Positions 39,203 to 47,696 of a stretch of DNA of 64,000 bases are shown here, one piece after another. The notes beneath the pieces were generated by a model. It saw only the letters and a program-made list of their open reading frames with translations. It searched no databases and was not told the DNA's origin. A program made the position numbers and the translations under genes. The stretch is from Cytophagaceae bacterium (lineage in GTDB: Bacteria; Bacteroidota; Bacteroidia; Cytophagales; Flexibacteraceae). Numbering within the stretch: position 1 is the first letter of the stretch; each line of letters begins with the position of its first letter. The stretch spans positions 124,001 to 188,000 of the forward strand of contig CANGYH010000004.1 in the NCBI GenBank assembly GCA_947458545.1. Direction: 5' to 3'.

Positions 39203-40658
39203 TCTGCTTAACCCCGTTGCCGTCGCTCCAGTCGGCCAACCCTTCAGATACGTCATCGAGCTTGACGTACCCATCGCCTCGCTGCTGCAGGGCGCGGGCT
39301 GCCAGGGAGACGACGGCTGGATCAAGGTGTCCGGCCTGCCCAGCGGTCTTGCCTGGAATCCCAAGACTTATGCCATTGTGGGCGAGGCGGCGGACAACGG
39401 AGGCCAGGGCGAAACCTTCACCGTCCAGATCAATCTCTTCGGCACCGACGAGTTCTGCAACCCACTCATCCTGCATAGCTTCCAGCTCTACATCTACGTC
39501 GGCGAGAAGCCGGTGTGGAGTAAGAACCTGGTGGTTACCGAGGTGCTGAACGTCGCCGCCGGACAGCAGGCACAGTTGGAGCTCTACGTGGAGACGGCCT
39601 ACCTGTCGGACGAGTTCGAAAAGGTCCTTACAATGGAGCGTCCGCATCATCGCCTGGGCAACGCTTACTTCAGCTACAGCCATGTGCTCGACGCGATTCT
39701 TGAGGCTGGCGCAGAGAAGGACGTACCCTCCCCTTCGCAAACTTGGAAGGTACACAGGCACTCGGTACGGCGCTTCTACACCAGAACGCGTCTGGTGATG
39801 GGAGAGCTATCCACCGACTGGCAGGCCCAGCCGACCCGCACGGTCTTCTTGGGTGGGATTCCCTTTCAGCATTTTCCGCAAGACCTCTCGCTGGCGCAGG
39901 CTCCCTTTTTTGGCATATCCGGCCAGGCGTTGATGGACAACACGGCAGGCACCCTGCAGGTGCGTCAAGCGCCGCTTTACCTAAGCCTGTTCGGCTACGC
40001 CTCCAACGAGGACAGACTCATCTTCCGCTTCACGGGCCTCGACGGTACGCCCCGAACCGAGACCGTACAGTACGACTGGACGGAGGAGTCAGGCGCGGTG
40101 GAAGGCCAGGCGGCGCTGCTGCTGCATACCCGCCGCCTGGATAGCTGGCCGCGGGCGGACGAGCGAGACGAGTTCACGGTGGAATTCGAGTCCGGCGTCA
40201 GCCAAGTCTATAATGCAGGGCCTTGGCGCTTCAGCGTTGACCGAAGCTACGTCGAGCGAGAGCGCACCCTACTTTACCGCTCGGCCAAAGGCGGCTGGCA
40301 GACATTCACTTGCCATGGGCTCTCTTCCACCTCGCTTGCCGTGCAGAGGCAAGAAGCGAGCCGTGCGCTGCAGGTAGGCTATGACCCCATCCAGCCCACT
40401 CACTTCGCGGCCGGGCTGACGGCCGCAACGAAGGTCAAGGTCTCGACCGGTTGGTTTGACGACGTCAACACCGGTGCCCGCGTTTTGACCGAGATAATGT
40501 TTTCGCGCCAGATTTACGAGCTGGTCAACGGGCAGTGGCTACCCATACTGCTTGGGAAGGATAGCGTTGATTTGCGAGAGTCGGAGCGTGACTTCATGAG
40601 AGGCACCACTATAGAGTACCGCTACGGATTCGACACAACAGGCTACTCCCCGCTATGA
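39195..40658 (+). CDS. Tail protein with N-terminal Ig-like domain
   Basis: 487 residues from ATG 39195. Residues about 5-100 form an Ig-like/cadherin-like domain (SGLPSGLAWNPKTYAIVGEAADNG... FTVQINLFG), followed by a beta-rich body with aromatic motifs (TDWQAQPTRTVFLGGIPFQHFPQD, FSVDRSYVERERTLLYRS). Ig-like domains in tail proteins mediate cell-surface contact. Likely distal tail or fibre protein. Overlaps the preceding gene by 8 nt and the next by 4 nt. Confidence 0.65.
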   Translation: MPSLLNPVAVAPVGQPFRYVIELDVPIASLLQGAGCQGDDGWIKVSGLPSGLAWNPKTYAIVGEAADNGGQGETFTVQINLFGTDEFCNPLILHSFQLYIYVGEKPVWSKNLVVTEVLNVAAGQQAQLELYVETAYLSDEFEKVLTMERPHHRLGNAYFSYSHVLDAILEAGAEKDVPSPSQTWKVHRHSVRRFYTRTRLVMGELSTDWQAQPTRTVFLGGIPFQHFPQDLSLAQAPFFGISGQALMDNTAGTLQVRQAPLYLSLFGYASNEDRLIFRFTGLDGTPRTETVQYDWTEESGAVEGQAALLLHTRRLDSWPRADERDEFTVEFESGVSQVYNAGPWRFSVDRSYVERERTLLYRSAKGGWQTFTCHGLSSTSLAVQRQEASRALQVGYDPIQPTHFAAGLTAATKVKVSTGWFDDVNTGARVLTEIMFSRQIYELVNGQWLPILLGKDSVDLRESERDFMRGTTIEYRYGFDTTGYSPL

Positions 40659-42973
40659 TTGAGATCTACGTTAAGGGCCGGGCGCTTGACCTTGCGCCCG
40701 ACGCCAGCGTGAGCCTGGTGTTCAATAACTCGCTCTTCGATTCGGACGTGCTGCAGGGCTCGTTCTCCTACCCCTTCACGCTGCCTGCCTCGCCTCACAA
40801 CCGGCTGACGCTCGGCTTTCCGGAGATCATCGAGAACCTGGCCGAGCTGGAGACCGAGTACGAGTGCCTGTTCGTCTATGAGGCCCTTGCCCTGCGGGCG
40901 AGACTCAAAGTGCGTGAGGTAACCCATAGCGCCTACTCGGTAAATCTGTTCACGCAAGTGGGCGCGGTGGCCGACAAGCTCAAGACGCTGAAGCTGCAAG
41001 ACCTGCCGCTTGAGACCATCCTGCTGCCTGCAGACCCGCGGCCCGTGATGACGTTGGGCTTCACGCTCTACGGCCCGCCGCCGCCGCTGGGCTCGATCAT
41101 CAACTTCCGCGTTTTCTTCCAGGGGCCGAACGCCTTTACCTACCACCCGGTGCTCTGGCGAGGCAGCGTCGAGCAGTTGATCCAAGACCTTGCCGCCAAA
41201 ATCAACGGGCAGACTTCGCCGCAGCCGCTTGATCCTGCTCGCGTATATGACCAGTACGAGCTAGTGACCGATTCTGCCGGCAACGTATGGGAGGCTCAGT
41301 TCAACAACACAGTCGGCCAGACGCTGGATGACGTACACTGGATACTGGTGTGTCCGGCCGCGCAGTGGCCGGACTACTGGCGCCTCTTCATCTCGCCGAA
41401 GTACTATCTCTACGACGATCCGTATGACATCTACGCCGTGGAGGCGGTGGCCAGCGGTACGCTGCTTTACCTTTTCGACAACAGCGGCGGCACGGTCGAG
41501 CCCTTGGACTACGTGCTCACCTGGGGGCAGACCTTCGGCACCCTGGCCGTCACGACAGGCTTTCAAAGCATCTCCAGCCCGAGCAGCGACACCAACTTTA
41601 GGCTGGTGCTGGACGCCATGTTCCAGCAGGCCTCCAACAACCCTTGGCCGGAGAACAACTACGCCTTCCCCTGCATCTACAATCCGGGAGCCTTTGACGA
41701 CGCGGCCTTCACGCCTCAAGTGACCACCCGGCCGTACCTGAACTACCATGTGAACGGCGGCTACCAGTATCCGATCAGCGGCTTTGCCAAGCACTTTTAC
41801 AGCCCGCAAGTCTATGTAGGGCACGTGCTCGGCAGGCTCTTCTCGGAGCTTGGCGTAGAGCTGACGCTGGAGGCATTCGACGAGATGATCCAGCTGCGGC
41901 GGCTGCTCGTGTACAACAACACGGCCGCCGTCAAGGTAGTGGCCGCTAACGGGCAGCCTTCCTTTCTTTTGATGCCCTACCGGATCCGGCTGGCCGACCA
42001 CATGCCAGAGTGCAGCCTGGGCGAGTTCCTAAACGCCCTGCGCCAGATGCTTTACCTGGGTGCGCTTTGGGACATAGAGGCCAGGCGCTGCCGGGTAGTT
42101 AACCTGAAGACGGTGCTGGCCTCGCCCTCGGCAAAGGACTGGTCACTGCTGGCCGAGCGCGAGTACCGCCTGCTACGCGACGACCCAGGCGGCTTCACGC
42201 TAAGCTACGGCTTCGACGCTGCCGACGGCTTCGTAAAGACGCGACTGCCGGACTTGTCTAAGTACCGTATCGGCGAGCCTGTCTTTGCCTTAAACGAGCT
42301 GCCCACCACCGCACCCACGACCGGCGACATCTTCGACGTCGACCAGGTAAGGTACGTTATTGCCGAAGACGGCTATTACAAGCCCTTCTGGACGACGGGC
42401 AACGGGCTTGTATGGAGCCGCATTGCGGATGCGCTCTATCCGATGACGATCGGCGGCGGCAAGACCAATCGCCAGGCTAAGGCAAGTCCGCTGCTTGAGG
42501 ATCGGCGAGAAGACGAAGTGGGCAATTCGGATTACCAGGTCAGCCGCTCGTGGCTCGTGCCGGCGGTGAGCCAAAAACTCAACGTCCGAGATCTCAACAT
42601 CAGCCAGGAGGCAGGCCTGCGGTTCTACTTTTTTTGGGGTTTTCACCCAGACAGCCAGGGCAACAACTACCCGCTGGCCAGCTCCGGAAACGTGAACTAC
42701 CAGGGGCAGCCGATGGGCGAGCTTGCGCTCCGCTACGACACCGAGGCGGGCATTTACGCCCAGCTTGCAAAGCCGTGGCTTGACTTCCTGCAGGCCACCA
42801 AGAAGGTGGTGCGCAGCTTCCACCTCACTTCGCTGGATTTGAAGAACCTGGCGCAGGACGACAAGATCGAGGTGGATGGCAACCGCTACCTATGGCGGTC
42901 ATGCAAGGTGACCTTTCCGATCCGCAAGCCCGCCGAGATGGAGTTGTGGCTTTGCGACCGCTCGGTTCTTTAG
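40655..42973 (+). CDS. Large tail-tip/baseplate protein
   Basis: 772 residues. The start has VFNNSLFDSDVLQGSFSYPFTLPASPHNRLTLGFPE, the opening of large Bacteroidota siphophage tail proteins found beside the tape measure. Later parts include long beta-rich regions and DGNRYLWRSCKVTFPIRKPAEMELWLC at the end. Probable tail-tip hub through which DNA passes. In this phage it precedes the tape-measure gene. Its ATG overlaps the previous stop by 4 nt. Confidence 0.7.
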   Translation: MIEIYVKGRALDLAPDASVSLVFNNSLFDSDVLQGSFSYPFTLPASPHNRLTLGFPEIIENLAELETEYECLFVYEALALRARLKVREVTHSAYSVNLFTQVGAVADKLKTLKLQDLPLETILLPADPRPVMTLGFTLYGPPPPLGSIINFRVFFQGPNAFTYHPVLWRGSVEQLIQDLAAKINGQTSPQPLDPARVYDQYELVTDSAGNVWEAQFNNTVGQTLDDVHWILVCPAAQWPDYWRLFISPKYYLYDDPYDIYAVEAVASGTLLYLFDNSGGTVEPLDYVLTWGQTFGTLAVTTGFQSISSPSSDTNFRLVLDAMFQQASNNPWPENNYAFPCIYNPGAFDDAAFTPQVTTRPYLNYHVNGGYQYPISGFAKHFYSPQVYVGHVLGRLFSELGVELTLEAFDEMIQLRRLLVYNNTAAVKVVAANGQPSFLLMPYRIRLADHMPECSLGEFLNALRQMLYLGALWDIEARRCRVVNLKTVLASPSAKDWSLLAEREYRLLRDDPGGFTLSYGFDAADGFVKTRLPDLSKYRIGEPVFALNELPTTAPTTGDIFDVDQVRYVIAEDGYYKPFWTTGNGLVWSRIADALYPMTIGGGKTNRQAKASPLLEDRREDEVGNSDYQVSRSWLVPAVSQKLNVRDLNISQEAGLRFYFFWGFHPDSQGNNYPLASSGNVNYQGQPMGELALRYDTEAGIYAQLAKPWLDFLQATKKVVRSFHLTSLDLKNLAQDDKIEVDGNRYLWRSCKVTFPIRKPAEMELWLCDRSVL

Positions 42974-43012
42974 GCCTTTTTAGGCCGGGCTTGCGGCCCT
43001 CAATTTGGGCCA

Positions 43013-43558
43013 ATGCAACGGCCGCAGGCGAAGGATTACAACGAGACGGTAAACGAGGTCGTCGCCGCCTGGACGGAGTACGCGGCGCGTGAGCTGAAGG
43101 CCAAGCTGGCCAAGCGCGGCATGGTAATGACGGGCGAGCTGCAAAGCTCCATCGCCTGGAGCATTACGGCCGCCAACATCGAGGGGCAGGCGGCGGCCAC
43201 GCTGGGCGTGAGGAACTACGGACGCTTCAAGGACATGAAGCGGCTGACCTACACGCGTCCGGCCAACTTCGACGCCATGCTCGGCTTCGTGCAGAAGAAG
43301 GGCCTAGCTGCCTTCTCCTACGTGCCCGGCTATCGAAACGGCCGCATACCCTCTACGTCCGTGGCTATGAACCGCATCGCCTGGGGCATAGCCTGGAGCC
43401 GCCTGCGCAAGTACCAGCATCGCCGGAAGCAATGGCTCAACAAGTTCCTCTACGGCCCGCTCGTGGGCAGGCTGGTAGATGATCTGATCGAGAAGACGGG
43501 TACGAGCGCCGTGCAAATCATAGAGGCCGACATCGAGGCCGCATTCAAAAACGCCTAA
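43013..43558 (+). CDS. HK97 gp10-like tail-completion protein (tentative)
   Basis: 181 residues with the pattern of gp10/tail-completion proteins: an N-terminal helix (VNEVVAAWTEYAARELKAKLAKRG), a TGELQSSIAWS turn, strands, and a long C-terminal helix. The segment VMTGELQSSI recalls the T-G-x-L-x-x-S/I motif of that family. Positioned immediately before the tape measure, 6 nt away. Confidence 0.6.
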   Translation: MQRPQAKDYNETVNEVVAAWTEYAARELKAKLAKRGMVMTGELQSSIAWSITAANIEGQAAATLGVRNYGRFKDMKRLTYTRPANFDAMLGFVQKKGLAAFSYVPGYRNGRIPSTSVAMNRIAWGIAWSRLRKYQHRRKQWLNKFLYGPLVGRLVDDLIEKTGTSAVQIIEADIEAAFKNA

Positions 43559-43564
43559 GAACCT

Positions 43565-46500
43565 ATGGCTGAACTAGCTCCGATTAAAGTGATGGTCAAC
43601 GGCGAGGTCGCCGGAAAGACCATCAAAGACCTTCAGGGCACCGTGGCAGGTCTGGCGCGAGAGCTGCAGCGCCTGCCCATCGCCTCCGATGCCTGGATCG
43701 AGAAAGCTCGTCAGTACGACGAGGCGACCGGCAATCTGCGCCAGGCCAGGGACGCGGCCAAGCAGGTGTCAGACCAGATCAACCGGCTCGATCCAAGCTC
43801 GATGCGAGGCCTGCAACAGGAGGCCCAGCGCCTGGGCTCGGAACTGGAGCGACTTCCTGTTTACTCCGAGGCCTGGATAGTCAAGACGCGAGAGCTGGAG
43901 ACCGTCAAAAAGCGCATCCAGGATGCGGGCAAGGCGGCAAAGGAAGTGGCGCAAGCCATGGGCGAGGCGCAGCCGAGCGCCCTCGTGGAGGCCGGGCAGC
44001 GCATCGGTGAGCTGCGGGAGAAGTACGGCTCCACCCGTGAGGCCATCCGGCAGATGAAGACGGAGGCCCAGCAGCTTGCCGCGCAGATGCAGCGCCTGCC
44101 CGAGGGCTCGGCCGAGTGGATAGAGAAGTCCAAGGGCTTTGAGAAGATCACGGCCGAACTCAACCAGGCGGAAGGTGCCGCCCGGCAAGTGGCAAGGGCC
44201 CTGGGCCAGGCGGGAGAGGAGAGCCGCAAGTTCACCCTCGGCGATGTGGCCAGCTTCGCCGGCACCTTCGCGGGCGTACAGCTTGGCGTAGAGGCCGCGG
44301 CGTCGGCCATCTCGAGTTTTGCCAGCTCGTCCGTTGAGTCCATCTCGCAGTTTGAAGCCAGCTTGTCAAGTCTTAAGGCCATCACCGGCGCTACTGCTGA
44401 AGACCTTGAGTTCTACTCCGAGGCTGCACGCAAGATTGGCGAGACCACGACGCTCTCGGCCATCGAGGCGGTTGAGGCATTTAAGCTGATTGGCTCGGCC
44501 AAGCCGGAGCTACTGGCTAACAAGGAAGCGCTGACGGCCGTCACGCAAGAGGCCATCGCACTTGCGCAGGCTTCCGGTCTTGCCTTGCCCGAGGCTGCCA
44601 ACGCGCTTGTAGGCTCTCTGAATCAGTTCGGTGCGGGAGCGGATCAGGCAAGCCGATACATCAACGTGCTTGCCGCTGGCGCCAAGGAAGGCGCTTCGGA
44701 GATTACCGAGACAGCCGCAGCATTGAAGAACTCGGGTACGGTGGCAGCAGCGGCAGGCCTTTCTTTCGAGGCCACGAACGCGGTGCTGCAGTCGCTTTCG
44801 GCAATCTCCCTTAAAGGGAGCGAGGCAGGTACCGGCTTGCGTAACGTGCTGCTGCGGCTGCAGGCCGGGGCGGACGACACCAACCCTAAGCTGGTAGGAC
44901 TGCAAACTGCCCTCGATAACCTGGCGCAAAAGAACCTGTCCGCGGCAGAATTGACAAAGCAGTTTGGCGCGGAGAACGTGGTCGTAGCCCAGCGCATGAT
45001 CGCAAGCCGGGGCGAGATAGAGCGCCTGACTGGAGCCATAAGCGGCACACAGGAGGCCTATAAGCAGGCAGGCGACAACACGAACAACTTCGAGGCGGAC
45101 ATGAAGAGGCTGAAGGCTTCCTTCGAGACGCTGCAGATCGAGGTAATGAGCAAGATGCTGCCAGCACTCGAGCTATTTACGCGCGCCACCATCGCGCTGA
45201 TCAACGGTCTGAAGGAGTTGCCGGGCTGGATTTACGACAACCGCGAGGCCCTCCTCGCCCTGGTGGTGGCGCTCGTAAGCCTCAACGCGAATCAGATTCG
45301 TGCCTCGGCCAGTACGCTTGCCTTCACGGCCGTGGAGAAGGCAAGGGCAATCGCCACCAAGTCTTCAGCCGCGGCGCAGTGGCTGCTCAATGCGGCCATG
45401 ACCGCGAACCCCATCGGACTTGTGATCGCGGCGGTGGCCCTGGTGGTGGCAGGCTTCGTAACGCTCTACAAGAACAGCGAGATGCTCCGGGCAGGCATCG
45501 CAGGCCTGTGGAACGGCATCAAGGAGCTTGCCTCGATGTACCTGCAGTTTTGGAAGGCGCTTGCCACAGGCGATATCTCCGGCATCGTGGACATGTTCAA
45601 GGGAGCAGGCAAGCGGATTGCAAGTGCCTTCTCCTCGGGCTACGACGAGAAGATCAAGGAGGAGCACCAGGTCAACAAGCGGGCAGACGCCGACCGTGCC
45701 AAAGACCGAGCAGAGTCGGAGGCCAAGGCAGCCAACGCGGCTACCCAGCAGGCGGTGGCGGCCAAGGTCGGCCTTATCAAGAAGCTCGAGGAGGACATGA
45801 AGGCGCTGCGAGACCAGCTTTCCGATGCCGCCACCAGGTCGGAGATCGACCGCATCCGCAAGCAGATCGTGCGCACCCAAGCGGTGCTCGATGAGCTGAC
45901 GGGTAAGGCGGCGGAAGAACGTGCCAAGAAGGCTAAGGAGGAAGCCGAGAAACGCAAGAAGGAACTGGAGCAGCGGGCCAAGGACGAGCTTGACGCTCTG
46001 CGCAAGGCACAGGCCAACGAGCGCGCTTTGATCGCCGACGAGACCGCGCGAAAGGTGGCAGATCTGCGTGCCGCGGCTCAACTCGAAGTTGAGGCCGCCC
46101 AAGGCCGCAGAAGCACGGCCGAGACCAAGGCCAGGGAGATTGCCTCGATCGAGGCCAAGCTGCAGCGCGACATCGCCGACACGCTCGATAAGGGCCACCG
46201 GGCAGCGCAGGAGAAGGCCGAGAAGGCCGCGGCTGATCAGCTACGGATCGCGAGAGACAAAGCCCAGGCACTGGCTGACCTTGCCGTACTGCAGGCGCAG
46301 GAAGAGCAGCGCCTAGCCCAGCAGCGCGGCGACTTCGCAGGCAGCCAGGCGGCAGGCCGTCAGCTGCTCGATGCCCAGCTTGCGCAGCTTCAGACGCAAG
46401 CCGATATGGAGCTGCAGCAGATGGGATTGACCGAAGAGCGCAAGCAGCTGATTCTTGCCGAGAGCCAGGCCAAGCAGGCGCAGATGCTAGACGGCTACGC

Positions 46501-47482
46501 CCAGCAGCAGCGCGAGGTGAACGCCCAGACCGCTGCCGGCATCGTGAACGGATTTCAGCAGGCTTTCGGCACCCTGGCCGATTTTCAGGCTATCCAGTCG
46601 CAGCGAGAGATGCAGCGGGTGGAGCGCGACAAGGCAGCCAGGTTGCGTTCGCTTAACCAGGAGTTTGCGCAAGGCAAGATCTCCAAGCAGAGCTACGAGC
46701 GCGAGAAGGCCGGGATAGAGCAGCGATTCGCCGACGAGACGCGCTCTATCAAGCGTGAGGCTGCGCGGCGCGAGAAGATGTACAACGTGGCCTCTGCCAT
46801 TATGCAGGCCGCTATCGCCGTGATAGCGGCCTCGGCAAACCCGCTGGGTATTTTCTCGCCGCAGGCCATTGCCACCTCGGCCATGGCCGCGCTCAACATC
46901 GCCAAGGTGATAGCCACGCCCGTGCCAGACTTTGCCAAAGGCGGTCTGCTGCCGTCTCGTCGCATGGCGGCAGGCGGGGTGATCTCGGGGCCGAGCCACG
47001 CCCAAGGCGGCGTTCCGGTCGTCGGGCCCGGGGGTACTCAGATTGCGGAGGTGGAAGGCGGTGAGCCTATCCTTAGCCGCGCCACATACGCCAACAACCG
47101 CCAGCTGGTAGACATGCTGCTTGACACTTCTATGAACCGGGGCGGTGCCGCCCTGGCCATTGACACTTCAGCCTTGAAGGCAGTGCGGTTCGAGACGGGC
47201 GGCCTGTTGCCCGGCGGCGCCACATCCACAGCGCCTGCAGGTGCGGAAGTTGTCGCTGAGCTACGCAAGCTCTCCGGCCAGCTTGCGAGTCAGCACCAGG
47301 CCATGGCGCAAGTGGTGCAGAATGTGGACAAGCTGATGAAAGCTTACGTGGTCGTCAGCGAGGTGGGCGAGGAACTTGACAAGCTGCGGGAGCTTCGCCG
47401 CGACGCTTCAGGCTCTGCCAGAGACGGCACAGCAGGCGGCCAAGACGTACTGCTAGACCGGCTGTACTCCAACCCCAGGTAG
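43565..47482 (+). CDS. Tail tape measure protein
   Basis: 1305 residues, the longest phage gene, setting tail length (about 195 nm at 0.15 nm per residue, a rough estimate). Three ~50-residue repeats at the N-terminus share ELQRLP..(S/D)AWIEK. Then the TP901-type core (about 270-460; IGSAKPELLANKEALTAVTQEAIALAQ..., TGLRNVLLRLQAGADDTNP), hydrophobic membrane-like segments near 555-640 (AALMALVVALVSL-type and TANPIGLVIAAVALVVAGFV), and a long coiled coil (about 700-1080). The tail has GGVISGPSHAQGGVPVVGPGG, usual at tape-measure ends. It is the last phage gene, 72 nt from the right att core. Confidence 0.9.
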   Translation: MAELAPIKVMVNGEVAGKTIKDLQGTVAGLARELQRLPIASDAWIEKARQYDEATGNLRQARDAAKQVSDQINRLDPSSMRGLQQEAQRLGSELERLPVYSEAWIVKTRELETVKKRIQDAGKAAKEVAQAMGEAQPSALVEAGQRIGELREKYGSTREAIRQMKTEAQQLAAQMQRLPEGSAEWIEKSKGFEKITAELNQAEGAARQVARALGQAGEESRKFTLGDVASFAGTFAGVQLGVEAAASAISSFASSSVESISQFEASLSSLKAITGATAEDLEFYSEAARKIGETTTLSAIEAVEAFKLIGSAKPELLANKEALTAVTQEAIALAQASGLALPEAANALVGSLNQFGAGADQASRYINVLAAGAKEGASEITETAAALKNSGTVAAAAGLSFEATNAVLQSLSAISLKGSEAGTGLRNVLLRLQAGADDTNPKLVGLQTALDNLAQKNLSAAELTKQFGAENVVVAQRMIASRGEIERLTGAISGTQEAYKQAGDNTNNFEADMKRLKASFETLQIEVMSKMLPALELFTRATIALINGLKELPGWIYDNREALLALVVALVSLNANQIRASASTLAFTAVEKARAIATKSSAAAQWLLNAAMTANPIGLVIAAVALVVAGFVTLYKNSEMLRAGIAGLWNGIKELASMYLQFWKALATGDISGIVDMFKGAGKRIASAFSSGYDEKIKEEHQVNKRADADRAKDRAESEAKAANAATQQAVAAKVGLIKKLEEDMKALRDQLSDAATRSEIDRIRKQIVRTQAVLDELTGKAAEERAKKAKEEAEKRKKELEQRAKDELDALRKAQANERALIADETARKVADLRAAAQLEVEAAQGRRSTAETKAREIASIEAKLQRDIADTLDKGHRAAQEKAEKAAADQLRIARDKAQALADLAVLQAQEEQRLAQQRGDFAGSQAAGRQLLDAQLAQLQTQADMELQQMGLTEERKQLILAESQAKQAQMLDGYAQQQREVNAQTAAGIVNGFQQAFGTLADFQAIQSQREMQRVERDKAARLRSLNQEFAQGKISKQSYEREKAGIEQRFADETRSIKREAARREKMYNVASAIMQAAIAVIAASANPLGIFSPQAIATSAMAALNIAKVIATPVPDFAKGGLLPSRRMAAGGVISGPSHAQGGVPVVGPGGTQIAEVEGGEPILSRATYANNRQLVDMLLDTSMNRGGAALAIDTSALKAVRFETGGLLPGGATSTAPAGAEVVAELRKLSGQLASQHQAMAQVVQNVDKLMKAYVVVSEVGEELDKLRELRRDASGSARDGTAGGQDVLLDRLYSNPR

Positions 47483-47506
47483 AGCCATAGTTGAGCCACC
47501 GAAAGC

Positions 47507-47541
47507 AAAAGGCCTGCAAGTGATTGACTTGCAGGCCTTTT
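47507..47541. terminator. Terminator at the right prophage end
   Basis: AAAAGGCCTGCAAGT and ACTTGCAGGCCTTTT form a perfect 15-bp stem with a 5-nt loop. On the plus strand it ends the tape-measure transcript (TCTGTGG after the run of T); on the minus strand it lies behind tRNA-Ala and would end it in the lysogen (TTTTGCTTTC). Next to it, 47482-47499 carries the probable integrase arm site. Confidence 0.75.
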
Positions 47542-47553
47542 CTGTGGCTTAGT

Positions 47554-47567
47554 GTGGAGGATAACGG
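47554..47567. repeat. Right attachment repeat (attR core)
   Basis: gtggaggataacgg, identical to 8489-8502, lies within the 3' end of tRNA-Ala (T-stem strand and acceptor). The tRNA remains intact across it. Confidence 0.75.
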
Positions 47568-47628
47568 AGTCGAACCGATGACCTTCTGCATGCCATGCAG
47601 ACGCTCTAGCCAGCTGAGCTAATCCCCC
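47555..47628 (-). tRNA. tRNA-Ala (anticodon GGC), prophage integration site
   Basis: On the minus strand: acceptor GGGGGAT (47628-47622) with ATCCTCC, D-arm GCTC...GAGC, anticodon stem TCTGC/GCAGA with loop ATGGCAT, anticodon GGC, T-loop TTCGACT and discriminator A at 47555. CCA is not encoded. The T-stem is ATCGG/CCGTT, leaving a U-U mismatch at the second pair (50-64). The mismatched 3' strand lies in the att core. It supplies alanine tRNA for GCC/GCU codons. Confidence 0.9.
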
Positions 47629-47696
47629 AGGCGTTTTGGGACTGCAAAGATAGCATCGGCGCGGCTTGTGCCCAAGCGCCTGCAGGCAAAATTTTT

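Larger units (their letters stand above)
8489..47567. mobile_element. Integrated siphovirus-like prophage in tRNA-Ala(GGC)
   Basis: Bounded by a 14-bp direct repeat, the right copy forming the 3' end of an intact tRNA-Ala. It holds an integrase near the left end, a repressor with divergent promoter, replication genes, lysozyme, prohead protease, capsid, tail tube, terminases, portal, holin and a 1305-residue tape measure, so it looks complete. The long tape measure and lack of a tail sheath indicate a siphovirus with a long flexible tail. The structural order is unusual: capsid and tail tube precede the terminase, a 4-kb cargo island separates the terminase from the portal, and the tape measure is the last gene. 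No frameshifted phage gene was noticed, so it may be inducible. Confidence 0.9.
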
